From: Planctomycetota bacterium
GTDB lineage: Bacteria > Planctomycetota > UBA1135 > JADKAF01
Direction: 5' to 3'
Length of the DNA: 34,329 nt
Assembly (NCBI GenBank): GCA_016793245.1
Contig: JAEUHW010000008.1
Span: 1-34,329, forward strand
Positions 1 through 8,438 of the stretch are shown piece after piece. Positions within the stretch are counted from its first letter, which is position 1. Each line of letters opens with the position of its first letter. The notes beneath the pieces were generated by a model that saw only the letters and a program-made list of their open reading frames with translations, was not told the origin of the DNA and made no database searches. The translations under genes and the position numbers were made by a program.

Positions 1-1835
1 GTCACGAGCCGCGCCTCCGCCGGCAGCTCGCGCGCCGCGCGCGCCGCGTAGCTCGCCACCATCGGATCCCAACGCGGGGCGAGTGAGAAGCTCGCGAGCT
101 CCGGAGCCGGGAGGCGCCGCGCTCGACCCTCCGTTTCGCGCGCGCGCACCCACGCGAGCGCCTCTTCGTCGCGCGCCGCGACGAGCGGGGCGAAGAGGTC
201 GGGCGGGAAGAGCAGGCGCGCGTTCGGGTGCTCGGCGTCGAGCGCCGCGCGCGCGGCGCGGGCGGCCTCGTCGCCGAGGCCGTAGGCGCGCGTCGGCAAG
301 AAGAGCGTGCGCCCTCGACCGACGATGCGCTCGAGGATCGCGCGCGCGTTCTCCGTCGGCTCGACGCCGACGAGGAGGTAGCCCGAGTGATGGCCGTGGA
401 ACCGCGTGAAGTCGCGCCCGAAGGCCGCGAGCTCGCTCTGATCGCGCGAAGGCGAACGCAGCAGGCTGCCGTGCACCGCGAGCGCCTGCAACGCGACGCA
501 GAAGGCGAGCGCGGCGAGACCTCCGCCGCTCGCGCGCCGCGCGGGGCGAGATCGTTCGGCCAGGGCGCGGCCCGCGAGCAGTGCCAACCCGGCGCTCGCG
601 ACGAAGAGCGCTGCGTCGCTCCCCGCCGGAAGCCTGAGCTCGGAGGCGAGCGACGCGCACCACGCGTGGAGCCCGGCATCCCCGGCGGCGAGATCGCCCC
701 GCGGCAGCGCTTGCGAGCTGGCCCAAGCGCAGCGCGCGGCGAGATCGAGCGCGAGCGCGAGGAGCAGGAGCGCACGCGCCGCCGGGCGCGCGCGCGCGAG
801 CTCGCGCAGTGCTAGGACCGCGAGCCAGATCACCGCTGGCAGGCCAGGCAGGAGATAAGCCCCGGATTCGTAGGCGCCAATCGAGAGCGCGAGCAGCGGC
901 CCGGGGCAGAGCGCGAGCGAGAGACCCGCGGCCCCTCGAGCGCCTCGCCGCAGCGCGAGAGCTGCGCCGCAGAGCGCGAGCGGGAGGAGCGGTCCGAGCG
1001 CGCCCGAGACCTCGGTGATCCAGCGCTCCGAGAGGGAGAAGGCGCGCGGCCGCGCCGCGCCGCTCAGCCAGTCCCGCAGATAGCTCCGCAGGGGCGAGAG
1101 CTCTTCGCCCGGCAGCGGCGTCGCCCACCAGCCGCAGAGGAAGACGAACGCGAGCCCCGCGGCCCCGCCGGCGAAGCAGGCGCCGGCGCGGCGCCATCGC
1201 TGCGCGGCGCGCTCGCCGTCGGAGCGCACCTCCGAAGGCGGCGGCGCGTCGGCGGCGATCCACGCGATGGCCGGGAGCCAGAGCGCGCTGGAGAGATGGC
1301 CGAGCACGAGCGCGAAGCCGGCCAGCGCCGCGTAGCGCGTGCGGCCGGCGCGCGACCCCCGGCGCAGGACGAGAGCGAACGCCGCCGCCGCCAGCGCGAA
1401 GGCCGCGGCGTGGACCTCGACGGTCGTGCTCTGCAGGAGGAAGGCCGGACAGAGCCCGAGCAGGAGGAGCGCCAGCCCGAAGGCGCCGGAGCCCAGCCGG
1501 CGGCCGAGGGCATGCGTCAGCACTTCGGCGCCCGCGATGCCGGCGCCCAAGCTGGCCCCGAGTCCGGCGGCGTGTGCCGAAGAGAAGAGGGCGAAGACCG
1601 CCGCCAGTGGGAGGAACGCGAAGTGCGGGCCCGCGAGGGCGCCGTGTTCGATCAATCGTTCGTAGCGCCCGCCATCGCTCCGCAGACCGTCGCTCGCGAG
1701 GTAGAGCAACCCGAGCGAAAGCGCGGTGAGCAGGAGCTGCCACCAGACGGCCGGCGGATTTCGGCGCAGAAGGGGCCGGGACCGATCTCTAGAATCCGAC
1801 CAGGCGAGGCTCCTCGGAGGCGATTCGTTCGGCAT
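1..1835 (-). CDS. Polytopic membrane protein, possibly GT-C glycosyltransferase-like (partial)
   Basis: An uninterrupted minus-strand frame of 611 codons runs from an ATG at 1835 off the left edge with no stop. I translated it by hand. After a polar N-terminus of about 30 residues there are many hydrophobic stretches rich in Leu, Ala and Phe (first around residues 31-47), separated by Arg-rich loops. The last 150 or so visible residues are more soluble. A segment near residue 120, STTVEVHAAAFAL, loosely resembles the region around the conserved Glu in GT-C/DUF2723-type membrane glycosyltransferases, but this is weak and no family is assigned. The start codon overlaps that of the divergent S1-domain gene by two bases (CATG, 1833-1836). 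No Shine-Dalgarno is visible, so the start is uncertain. The other frames here give Arg/Ser-rich translations and are shadows. Confidence 0.72.
   Translation of the reverse strand, partial: MPNESPPRSLAWSDSRDRSRPLLRRNPPAVWWQLLLTALSLGLLYLASDGLRSDGGRYERLIEHGALAGPHFAFLPLAAVFALFSSAHAAGLGASLGAGIAGAEVLTHALGRRLGSGAFGLALLLLGLCPAFLLQSTTVEVHAAAFALAAAAFALVLRRGSRAGRTRYAALAGFALVLGHLSSALWLPAIAWIAADAPPPSEVRSDGERAAQRWRRAGACFAGGAAGLAFVFLCGWWATPLPGEELSPLRSYLRDWLSGAARPRAFSLSERWITEVSGALGPLLPLALCGAALALRRGARGAAGLSLALCPGPLLALSIGAYESGAYLLPGLPAVIWLAVLALRELARARPAARALLLLALALDLAARCAWASSQALPRGDLAAGDAGLHAWCASLASELRLPAGSDAALFVASAGLALLAGRALAERSRPARRASGGGLAALAFCVALQALAVHGSLLRSPSRDQSELAAFGRDFTRFHGHHSGYLLVGVEPTENARAILERIVGRGRTLFLPTRAYGLGDEAARAARAALDAEHPNARLLFPPDLFAPLVAARDEEALAWVRARETEGRARRLPAPELASFSLAPRWDPMVASYAARAARELPAEARLV
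1790..1795 (+). promoter_or_regulatory. Possible -10 element for the S1-domain gene
   Basis: TAGAAT at 1790-1795 is five of six matches to the sigma-70 -10 consensus, in an otherwise very GC-rich context, 38 bases before the ATG at 1834. I see no good -35 at the proper spacing. The same TAGAATCCG string occurs upstream of the CHAD gene on the minus strand (19842-19847), which lends slight support. It lies inside the coding sequence of the divergent membrane protein. Confidence 0.3.
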
Positions 1836-3627
1836 GGCGCTCGATGACGATGTTTGGCCGGGCATCGGCGCCGCGGACCTCGACAACTTCTATCGCGAGC
1901 TCCGCCGCGGTATTCACGACCTCGAGAAGTCGTATGCCTCGGGGCGCCTCGCGGAGCTCGTCGACGATCCCTTGGTCGAGTGGCGCGTGGGCGCGCGCAT
2001 CCTCGATCGCTATCGCGCGTTGCTCAAGGGCCCGCGCTTGCCCGATCCGGAGCGCAAGCGCCTGGAGACCGTCTTCGAGCTCCTCGACCATGCGAAGGCC
2101 GAGACCCTGGAGATCGAGACTTGGTACAACGCGCGCCTCGTCTTCCTGAGCTGCCCCTGGGTCGGCGCGCAGCCGAGCCTGCAGCAGCTCGCCGGCGCGC
2201 GTCCGGCGAACGCGCGCGCTCTGCCTCGCGGCGAGGCCGCGCCGCCCCGCGGTCTGCGGGTCCTCGTCGAGACGCCGGACGGCGAGGACATCGTGCTGCG
2301 TGTCGACCAGGTCGTGAACCTGCGCTTCTGGGGGATCGGCCTCGTCTTCGATGACGAGTCGATCACCGACGCGTTCGCGAACCTCCAGGCCGCGGGCACG
2401 GCGGCGCGCTTCGCGCTGGATCTCACCGACCTGCAGCAGATCCTCCAGCGCATCCTGCTCATCGAGGGCACGCGCTTCCCGCGCCTCGTCCCCGATCGCG
2501 CGGGCGAGCACTTCGAGCAGCTCATCACCGACATCCTGAACGAGGAGTGCGCGTGCGCGCGCGCGGCGCGCCTGATCGAGGACTACTCGCAGAAGACCGA
2601 TCTCCGCGTGCGGCTGCCGTGGCTCGGAAGACCGCGCGGTGCGCGCGTGCAGCTCACGCAGATCGCCGATCGCGAACGCCATCGCCGCAAGCTGGACGAG
2701 ATCCGCGAGCCCGAGCACTTGGTCTTCTTCTCGCCGCTCACGGTGGCGGAGTTCCTCGATCGGCAGATGCACGTGCGCGACGCCGCGCAACGCGTGCTCT
2801 CGGCGTCCGAGCTGCACGAGTTCTGGGCCGCGTTCCGCCCGCAGCCGCTCGACATCGACGAGCTCGCGCACGCGCTGCGCGAGCAGTGGGTGGGCTCGCT
2901 CTCGCACGCGGCGAAGCACCCTCTCGGTCCGCTGCATCGCATCCCGCCGGTCGTGCGCAAGGTGATCCGCATCTTCGTCGCCGCCGATGCCGCGCGCGCG
3001 ACGATCACCTTTCGCGAGACGGAGCGCGAAGAAGTGGAGCGCGGATTGCCGCGGCGCGGCCGGCGAGGGAACACCGCGGTGGCCTTGGTGGGCGGCGAGG
3101 CGCCGATGCCGGACGCGCCGCGGCCGTGGCGGAACCTCGAGCTCGAGTACTCGATCGGACAGCGCGTGAGCGCGTGGGTGAAGCGCTCCTTCCAGGACGG
3201 TGTGCAGGTCGTCGTAAGCGACGCGACCGAGGGCTTCGTGCCGAAGGAAGAGCTCGGCTTCGGCGAAGCGCGCACGGCCTACGGTTACTTCGAAGCCGGC
3301 GCACCGCTCGAGCTCGAAGTGGTCGCGATCGAGATGCTCGCGCAACGCCTGGTGCTCAGCCGGCGCGCGCTGCTTCCGGATCCTTGGGCGGGGGCCGCGA
3401 TCTCCGGGCTCGCGCTCGGGCGCGTGCTGCATCTCGCCGTGCGCGACGTGCACGACGGCGGCGTGCGTCTCGAAGTGCTGCCCGGCCTCGATGTCTGGGT
3501 CCACGTCGGAACGGCGACGGTGCTGCGCGGCGACGAGGTGCAGGTCCACGTCGCGGAGCTCGATCGCGAGGCGCGCCGCGTGGAGCTGGTGCTGGAGCAG
3601 GTCTTCTCGCGCGCGCCGGAGGAATGA
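1834..3627 (+). CDS. Protein with two C-terminal S1-like RNA-binding domains, unknown N-terminus
   Basis: The protein has 597 residues if started at the ATG at 1834 (MALDDDVW). I prefer this start because the upstream extension of the frame is Arg-rich and antisense-like. GGAGG lies 13 bases before the ATG, which is rather far. Residues 436-515 form an S1-like beta-barrel unit: a YSIGQRVSAWV opening, a GFVPKEELG strand, and closure at QRLVLSRRAL. A second, more diverged S1-like unit covers about 523-590 (LALGRVLHLAV to ARRVELVLEQ). S1 domains bind single-stranded RNA in ribosomal protein S1, PNPase, Tex and related proteins. Residues 1-430 are acidic and helical-looking, and I recognise no family in them. 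The protein is soluble with no signal peptide. The role is presumably RNA binding or translation; nothing more can be said from sequence. A 41-base gap separates it from the next gene. Confidence 0.82.
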   Translation: MALDDDVWPGIGAADLDNFYRELRRGIHDLEKSYASGRLAELVDDPLVEWRVGARILDRYRALLKGPRLPDPERKRLETVFELLDHAKAETLEIETWYNARLVFLSCPWVGAQPSLQQLAGARPANARALPRGEAAPPRGLRVLVETPDGEDIVLRVDQVVNLRFWGIGLVFDDESITDAFANLQAAGTAARFALDLTDLQQILQRILLIEGTRFPRLVPDRAGEHFEQLITDILNEECACARAARLIEDYSQKTDLRVRLPWLGRPRGARVQLTQIADRERHRRKLDEIREPEHLVFFSPLTVAEFLDRQMHVRDAAQRVLSASELHEFWAAFRPQPLDIDELAHALREQWVGSLSHAAKHPLGPLHRIPPVVRKVIRIFVAADAARATITFRETEREEVERGLPRRGRRGNTAVALVGGEAPMPDAPRPWRNLELEYSIGQRVSAWVKRSFQDGVQVVVSDATEGFVPKEELGFGEARTAYGYFEAGAPLELEVVAIEMLAQRLVLSRRALLPDPWAGAAISGLALGRVLHLAVRDVHDGGVRLEVLPGLDVWVHVGTATVLRGDEVQVHVAELDREARRVELVLEQVFSRAPEE

Positions 3628-3668
3628 CCGCGCTTCTCTCCGGTGCTTCGACTGGTTAGGTTCAGCGC

Positions 3669-5963
3669 ATGACGCCTGGCCTCCGTTCCGCGGCGTTGCT
3701 CGTCGCCTTCACGCCTCTCGGCGCCTTGGCGCAGGATCGCGCCGCGCTCGACGCGCGCTTCGATAGCGAGCTGCGGCCGCTCCTCGAGCAGCGCTGCCTC
3801 GAGTGCCACGGCGATCGCGCGAAGAAGGGCGGGCTCGACCTCCGCGCGTGGACGAGCGGCGCCTTCGCGCGCGGCGAGCTGGGTGCCCTGGCCGAGATGC
3901 AGCGGCGCCTCGAGGCAGGCGAGATGCCGCCGCCGGAGCGCGAGCGGCCCGCGCGAGAGGAGCTCGAGCGCGCGCTGGCGTGGATCGGGGCGGCTCTGCG
4001 CGACGGCGCGGCGATCGACCCGGGTCGCGTCAGCTTGCGGCGGCTGACGCGCCTCGAGTATCGCAACACCGTGCGCGACCTCTTCGGGCTCGCGCTCGAC
4101 TTAGAGGAGCGGCTCCCGGCCGATCCCGTGGGCGCCGGCTTCGACACGCTGGGCGATCTCCAGCTCCTCTCGCCCTTGCTGCTCGAGCGCTACCTGGAGC
4201 TCGCCGAGGAGATCGCCGCGCGCGCGGTGCCCTCCGCCGCGACGATCGACTTGCTCCGTCCCGCGAGCGCGTTCGTCGGCGGCGACGAGCTCGAGGTCGG
4301 CGGCGTCGAGGCGCGCGGGCTCTACTCACACGGGGAGTTCGAGCTCGAGGTCTCGCTGCCGCGAGCCGGGCGCTATCGCTTGGAGCTCCGCGGATCCGGG
4401 GATCAAGCCGGCCCCGAGGCCCCGCGCCTCGAGCTCCGCGCCGCGCAGCGCGCGCTGGGCGCGGTCTCGTTCGCCTCGCGGCGCGCCGAGCTCGAGACGC
4501 AGACGCTCGAAGTCGAGCTGCCGGCCGGCCCCGTGCGGCTCGCGGCCGAGTTCGCGAACGACTACTACAGACCCGAAGAACCCGATCGCGGTGCGCGCGA
4601 TCGCAACGTCTACCTCGCGTCGTGGCACCTCCGCGGGCCGCTCGATGCGCCGCCGCGCAGCGCGTTCCAGCGCTCCTGCGTCGATCGAGCGGACGGCGGG
4701 GGAGAACGAGCTCGCGAGGAGGTCGTGCGCGATCTGCTGGAGCGCGCTTGGCGGCGTCCGCCGGAGCGCGCGGACGTGGAGCGCGTGCTCTCGCTCGCTC
4801 CCGCGGACGCGACGGCGGACGAGGCGCTGCGGCGCGCGATCGAAGCGGCGCTCGTCTCGCCGCGCTTCCTCTTCCGGCCGGAAGGTCTCGCCGAGAGCGC
4901 GGTCGCGGAAGACGGTGGTGTCGGCCTCGCGCTCGATGGCTACGAGCTCGCGACGCGGCTCTCGTACTTCGTCTGGGCCAGCGCGCCCGACGATGCGCTG
5001 CGTGCGGCGGCCGCACGCGGGGAGCTCGCGACGGCGGACGGATTGCGGCGCGAGCTGCGGCGCTTGCTGCGCGACGTGCGCGCGAGCGCTCTGGTCGAGG
5101 GCTTCGCCGCGCAATGGCTGCAGCTCGGGCGCCTCGAGGAGGCCGCGCCGGACGAGGAGCGCTTCCCGCACTTCGACCGCGCGTTGCGCCGCTCGATGCG
5201 CCAGGAGACCGAGCTCTTCTTCGAGGCGCTCCTGCGCGAGGACCGGCCACTCGAGGAGCTCGTCGCGGCGGAGTTCGGCTTCGTCGACGAGCGCCTCGCG
5301 CGACACTACGGCCTGGAGGGCGTGCGCGGGCCGCAGTTCCGCCGCGTCGCGCTGCCGAGCGGAGAGCGCGGCGGGATCCTGGCCCACGCTTCGATCCTCA
5401 CGCTGACCAGCAATCCGGCGCGCACCTCGCCCGTGAAGCGCGGCAAGTGGATCCTCGAGGTCCTGCTCGACGCGCCTCCGCCGCCGCCGCCGCCCGAAGC
5501 GGGGGCGCTGGCCGAAGACCCGGAGAGCGCGCTCTTGCCGCTGCGCGAGCGCCTCGCGCGCCATCGGCGCGATCCCTCGTGCGCGAGCTGTCACGTGCGC
5601 ATGGATGCGCTCGGCTTCGCCCTCGAGGCCTACGGGCCGACGGGCCAGCGCCGCGCACGCGACGAGGCCGGACCGATCGATCCCAAGGGCGAGCTCCCCG
5701 ACGGCCGGGCGGTCGTCGACCTCGCGGGACTTCGCGCCGTGCTGCTAGAGGGCGTCTCACTCGAGCGCGCGGCGCTGCGCGCGCTCTTCGTCTACGCTCT
5801 GGGGCGCGAGCTCACCGCGACCGACGAGCCGCTGCTCGCGCGCGCGCTGGAGACCCTCGCCACGCGGCGCGCGGCGGGCGAGGAGCGGACGCTGCGCACC
5901 TTGATCGAAGTCGTCGCGACGTCGGAGGCCTTCCGCCGACGCAGCGCGGAGGATCGCCGATGA
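3669..5963 (+). CDS. DUF1592-family secreted multiheme-type protein (PSCyt1/DUF1587/1595/1592/1588/1585)
   Basis: This is a 764-residue exported protein. Residues 1-21 are a Sec signal peptide ending GALA. A cytochrome-c-like domain carries CxxCH at 43-47 (RCLECHG). Then follow DUF1587 (about 121-185, RLTRLEYRNTVRDLFGL), a beta-rich segment (about 200-330), DUF1595 (about 350-400), DUF1592 (about 400-535, ELATRLSYFVW), DUF1588 (about 550-640, GGILAHASILTLTSNP) ending in a proline run, a second CxxCH at 638-642, and DUF1585 (about 680-755). The domain order is the full canonical one seen in Planctomycetota, Verrucomicrobiota and Myxococcota. Family function is unknown. The two CxxCH motifs suggest covalent c-type heme in the periplasm. 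The stop overlaps the next gene's start (ATGA, 5960-5963), so the two are translationally coupled. Confidence 0.95.
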   Translation: MTPGLRSAALLVAFTPLGALAQDRAALDARFDSELRPLLEQRCLECHGDRAKKGGLDLRAWTSGAFARGELGALAEMQRRLEAGEMPPPERERPAREELERALAWIGAALRDGAAIDPGRVSLRRLTRLEYRNTVRDLFGLALDLEERLPADPVGAGFDTLGDLQLLSPLLLERYLELAEEIAARAVPSAATIDLLRPASAFVGGDELEVGGVEARGLYSHGEFELEVSLPRAGRYRLELRGSGDQAGPEAPRLELRAAQRALGAVSFASRRAELETQTLEVELPAGPVRLAAEFANDYYRPEEPDRGARDRNVYLASWHLRGPLDAPPRSAFQRSCVDRADGGGERAREEVVRDLLERAWRRPPERADVERVLSLAPADATADEALRRAIEAALVSPRFLFRPEGLAESAVAEDGGVGLALDGYELATRLSYFVWASAPDDALRAAAARGELATADGLRRELRRLLRDVRASALVEGFAAQWLQLGRLEEAAPDEERFPHFDRALRRSMRQETELFFEALLREDRPLEELVAAEFGFVDERLARHYGLEGVRGPQFRRVALPSGERGGILAHASILTLTSNPARTSPVKRGKWILEVLLDAPPPPPPPEAGALAEDPESALLPLRERLARHRRDPSCASCHVRMDALGFALEAYGPTGQRRARDEAGPIDPKGELPDGRAVVDLAGLRAVLLEGVSLERAALRALFVYALGRELTATDEPLLARALETLATRRAAGEERTLRTLIEVVATSEAFRRRSAEDRR

Positions 5964-7306
5964 ACGTCGAAGATCGTGTTCGAGGCCCGGGTCGCCGCGC
6001 GTTCCTGCGCGGAGCCTGCGGTGCGTTGGCGCTGCCGTGGCTCGAGCGCTACGCGCCGCGGAGGGAACGCGCCGCTGCGCGACAGCGCTTCGTCGTGGTC
6101 TACGTGCCGAACGGCATGCACATGGCGGCATGGACGCCCGCGGAGCCGGGGGCCTTGCCCGAGGATCTCCCGCCGATCCTGCGCCCGCTCGCGCGCTGGC
6201 GGGAGCGGATGCTGGTGCTCTCGGGGCTCGCGCACGACAAGGCCCGCGCCAACGGCGACGGTCCCGGCGATCACGCGCGCGCCGCGGCGGCGTTCCTGAC
6301 GGCGGCGCAGCCGCGGAAGACCTCCGGTCGAGATCTCCGCGCCGGCACCTCGATCGATCAGGTGCTCGCGGCCTCGATCGGCGCGACGACGCCGTTCGCC
6401 TCGCTCGAGCTCGCGGGTGAGCGCGGGCGTCAGAGCGGCGAATGCGACTCCGGTTACGCGTGCGTCTACTCGCACAATCTCGCCTGGCGCACTCCGGAGC
6501 TCCCGCTGCCGCCGGAGACCGATCCGAGGCAGCTCTTCGATCGGCTCTTCGCCGGCGGCGATCGCGCGGAAGAGCGCGCACAGCGCGCCGAGGTCGCGGC
6601 GCAGCGCAGGAGCTTGCTCGACTACCTGCGCGACGACGCGCGCTCGCTCTCGCAGCAGCTCGGCGCCGCCGATCGACGGAAGCTCGAGCTCTACCTCGAC
6701 TCCGTGCGGGAGCTCGAGCGGAAGATCGCCTCGCTCGACGCGGAGGACGATGCGGTGGGGGCGGCGTTCGCAGGGCGGCGTCCCGAGCGCGCCGATGGCT
6801 TCGAGGCGCGCTCCCTTGCTCTGGCCGAAGTGCTCGCGCTGGCCCTCGCGGCGGATCGCACGCGCGTCGCGACCTGGATGGTCGCGAACGAGGGCTCGAA
6901 TCGCAGCTACCCGTCCCTGGGCGTGAAGGACGGGCACCACGAGATCTCGCATCACGGCGGCGACGAAGCGAAGCAGCGCGCGATCGAGCGCATCAACGTC
7001 TTCCAGGCCGGCTTGGTCGCGCATCTCCTGCGCGCGCTGGAGCGGCACGAAGAGGAAGGTGCTTCGCTGCTCGAGCACACCACCGTGCTCTACGGCAGCG
7101 GCATCGCCGACGGCAACAGCCACGCTCACCACGGGCTGCCGCTCGCGCTCTTCGGTGGCACCGCGCTCCGGCTCCGCGGGGGGCGGCATCTCCGCTTCTC
7201 CGGCGAGACGCCCGTCGCGAATCTCTTCCTCGCGCTCGCCGAGCGCTACGGCGTCGAGCTCGAGCGCTTCGGGGACAGCACCGGGCGACTCCCCGAGCTC
7301 GGCTGA
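5960..7306 (+). CDS. DUF1552 family protein, Tat-exported
   Basis: The protein has 448 residues. The ATG at 5960 overlaps the TGA of the DUF1592 gene by ATGA. The same frame stays open far upstream, but that part is an Arg/Ala-rich shadow of the DUF1592 gene. The N-terminus has a twin-arginine signal, GRRAFLRGACGALALPW, pointing to export as a folded protein. The body has DUF1552 hallmarks: FVVVYVPNGMHM near residue 45, the LVLSGLAHDKA segment, a DGPGDHARAAAAFLT stretch, the CDSGYACVYSHNLAW segment, the HHEISHHGG histidine cluster and a C-terminal SGIADGNSHAHHGLP. The histidine- and aspartate-rich motifs resemble the alkaline-phosphatase/sulfatase-like fold of DUF1501/DUF1552 proteins, but no substrate is known. 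DUF1552 genes routinely follow DUF1592 genes, and the pair probably works together in the periplasm. Confidence 0.95.
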   Translation: MNVEDRVRGPGRRAFLRGACGALALPWLERYAPRRERAAARQRFVVVYVPNGMHMAAWTPAEPGALPEDLPPILRPLARWRERMLVLSGLAHDKARANGDGPGDHARAAAAFLTAAQPRKTSGRDLRAGTSIDQVLAASIGATTPFASLELAGERGRQSGECDSGYACVYSHNLAWRTPELPLPPETDPRQLFDRLFAGGDRAEERAQRAEVAAQRRSLLDYLRDDARSLSQQLGAADRRKLELYLDSVRELERKIASLDAEDDAVGAAFAGRRPERADGFEARSLALAEVLALALAADRTRVATWMVANEGSNRSYPSLGVKDGHHEISHHGGDEAKQRAIERINVFQAGLVAHLLRALERHEEEGASLLEHTTVLYGSGIADGNSHAHHGLPLALFGGTALRLRGGRHLRFSGETPVANLFLALAERYGVELERFGDSTGRLPELG

Positions 7307-7349
7307 ATCCAGCGCTGAGGCGCGCTCCGGATACGAAGACGCGCGCGTT

Positions 7350-7369
7350 CGCTCTCGCTGCGGAGAGCG
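7350..7369. terminator. Hairpin downstream of the DUF1552 gene
   Basis: CGCTCTC and GAGAGCG form a perfect 7-bp stem with a 6-base loop, 44 bases after the DUF1552 stop and between convergent genes. No T-tract follows, as is usual for terminators in such GC-rich genomes. A second hairpin (GAGCGGC/GCCGCTC, 7461-7467 with 7480-7486) lies just beyond the rpsN stop and could serve the minus strand. Confidence 0.35.
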
Positions 7370-7498
7370 CTCGCGCGCGACGCGTCGATCTTCGCCCCCG
7401 AGCTCAGCGAATCGCGGGAGGCTCGCCGACCGCGCGGCAGCCCGCGGGATCGACGTACGAGAGCGGCTCTCTCGCGAGGGCCGCTCCCGGAGCCTCTC

Positions 7499-7804
7499 TC
7501 ACCAGCTCGCCTTCATCACACCCGGCAGCTCGCCGAGGTGCGCGAGCTCGCGCAGCATGATGCGCGAGATCCCGAACTTGCGGTAATAGGCGTGGCCGCG
7601 ACCCGTGAGCATGCAGCGGTTCTTCACGCGGCAGGGGTTGGAGTTGCGCGGCATCTTCTGCAGGGCGACGCGCGCGGCTTCGCGCTCATCGTCGCTCTTG
7701 GTCGGATCGATGGCGGCCTTCTTCAGCGCGGCGCGCTTCGAGGCGGTCTTGATGCCCGCCTCACGGCGGCGTTCGTTGCGGACGAGGAGAGAGGTCTTGA
7801 CCAT
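7499..7804 (-). CDS. rpsN: 30S ribosomal protein uS14, zinc-independent form
   Basis: The protein has 101 residues, the length of the long zinc-free (C-minus) uS14 of E. coli; the zinc-binding form has about 61. The C-terminus matches the family closely: [21 protein letters not shown], then ending PGVMKASW. The two CxxC pairs of zinc-binding uS14 are absent. There are only isolated cysteines in NPCRVKNRC, and ISRI replaces the second pair. It is a component of the 30S head near the decoding site. It lies downstream of bL31 type B, also a zinc-free form; such pairs often belong to Zur (zinc-starvation) regulons, although I found no Zur operator by eye. No Shine-Dalgarno precedes the ATG at 7804; instead a 15-bp tandem repeat runs right up to it. 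Confidence 0.97.
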   Translation of the reverse strand: MVKTSLLVRNERRREAGIKTASKRAALKKAAIDPTKSDDEREAARVALQKMPRNSNPCRVKNRCMLTGRGHAYYRKFGISRIMLRELAHLGELPGVMKASW

Positions 7805-7805
7805 G

Positions 7806-7874
7806 TTCTGTAGGGGCGCGTTCTGTAGGGGCGCGTTCGGTAAGGGCGCGTTCGGTAGGGGCGACGTTCGGTAG
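7806..7874. repeat. 15-bp tandem repeat between rpmE2 and rpsN
   Basis: Four consecutive 15-bp units occur at 7806-7820, 7821-7835, 7836-7850 and 7851-7865 (plus strand TTCTGTAGGGGCGCG twice, TTCGGTAAGGGCGCG, TTCGGTAGGGGCGAC), then a partial fifth (GTTCGGTAG). The array ends one base before the rpsN start codon on the minus strand, so it forms the whole rpsN leader, where a ribosome binding site would be expected. Because 15 is a multiple of three it keeps a frame open, but the resulting peptide looks meaningless. Confidence 0.9.
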
Positions 7875-7939
7875 CCTCGGCGCGGGATGCGCGAGGGATG
7901 CGGAGAGAGGAACCGGCGTCGTTCCGACGCCTGCGAAGC

Positions 7940-8185
7940 TCAACTGCGGCGGTAGCGCTTGTTGAACTTCTCGATGCGGCCGGCGGCGTCGACCAGCTTC
8001 TGCGTGCCGGTGAAGAACGGGTGCGAGGCGCTCGAGATGTCCAGGTAGATCAGCGGGTACTCGTTGCCGTCCTTCCACTTGATCTTCTTGTCGGAGCCCA
8101 AGGTGGAGCGGGTCAGCAGCTCGAAGTTCGCACCCTCGTCGCGGAAGACGACGAGGTGATAGCGAGGATGGATACCCTCTTTCAC
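7940..8185 (-). CDS. rpmE2: 50S ribosomal protein bL31 type B
   Basis: The protein has 81 residues, the typical length of type B bL31. It begins [19 protein letters not shown] and contains the family signature [28 protein letters not shown]. It has no cysteine, so it lacks the CxxC zinc site of type A bL31. It starts with GTG at 8185; GAGGAA sits about 5 bases upstream as a good Shine-Dalgarno. It is the promoter-proximal gene of a two-gene minus-strand unit with rpsN, separated by 135 bases that hold the tandem repeat. The zinc-free pairing suggests a zinc-sparing ribosome set. Whether zinc-binding paralogues exist elsewhere cannot be seen here. Confidence 0.97.
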   Translation of the reverse strand: MKEGIHPRYHLVVFRDEGANFELLTRSTLGSDKKIKWKDGNEYPLIYLDISSASHPFFTGTQKLVDAAGRIEKFNKRYRRS

Positions 8186-8438
8186 GGCGGTTCCTCTACG
8201 GCCGGCCCGAGCCGGCGTTCACATGTTCGGGTAGATCCGGGACGCAGTCGTCGGGGATCGTGTGGATCGGATCGACGCGCCGGGGCAGAGCTCGCTCGGG
8301 AGCCCTCCGGCCGGTCGGGAAGACGGAACAGAATGCCGTCTCGCGCGCGCGGGTCAAGGGGCCGGGGAGAGCTTTTCGCCGCGGTCTCGCCGGATCCGCG
8401 CTCTTGAGCTTCCGCGGAGCGGCTTCCAGAAGAGAGGT

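Noticed and set aside
1789..3549. Long minus-strand open frame of 586 codons opposite the S1-domain gene
   Set aside because: Its translation is His/Arg/Glu-rich low-complexity sequence typical of the antisense of a GC-rich gene, while the plus strand encodes recognisable S1 repeats.
3803..5959. Upstream extension of the DUF1552 frame by about 700 codons
   Set aside because: It is the Arg/Ala-rich shadow of the DUF1592 gene. The Tat signal and the ATGA junction fix the real start at 5960.
8186..8438. Zur operator upstream of rpmE2
   Set aside because: I looked for an AT-rich TGATAATCATTATCA-like or GTTATAATATAAC-like palindrome and found none. A short ACATGT palindrome (8221 region) and AGACGG/CCGTCT arms (8321-8341) are too weak to call.
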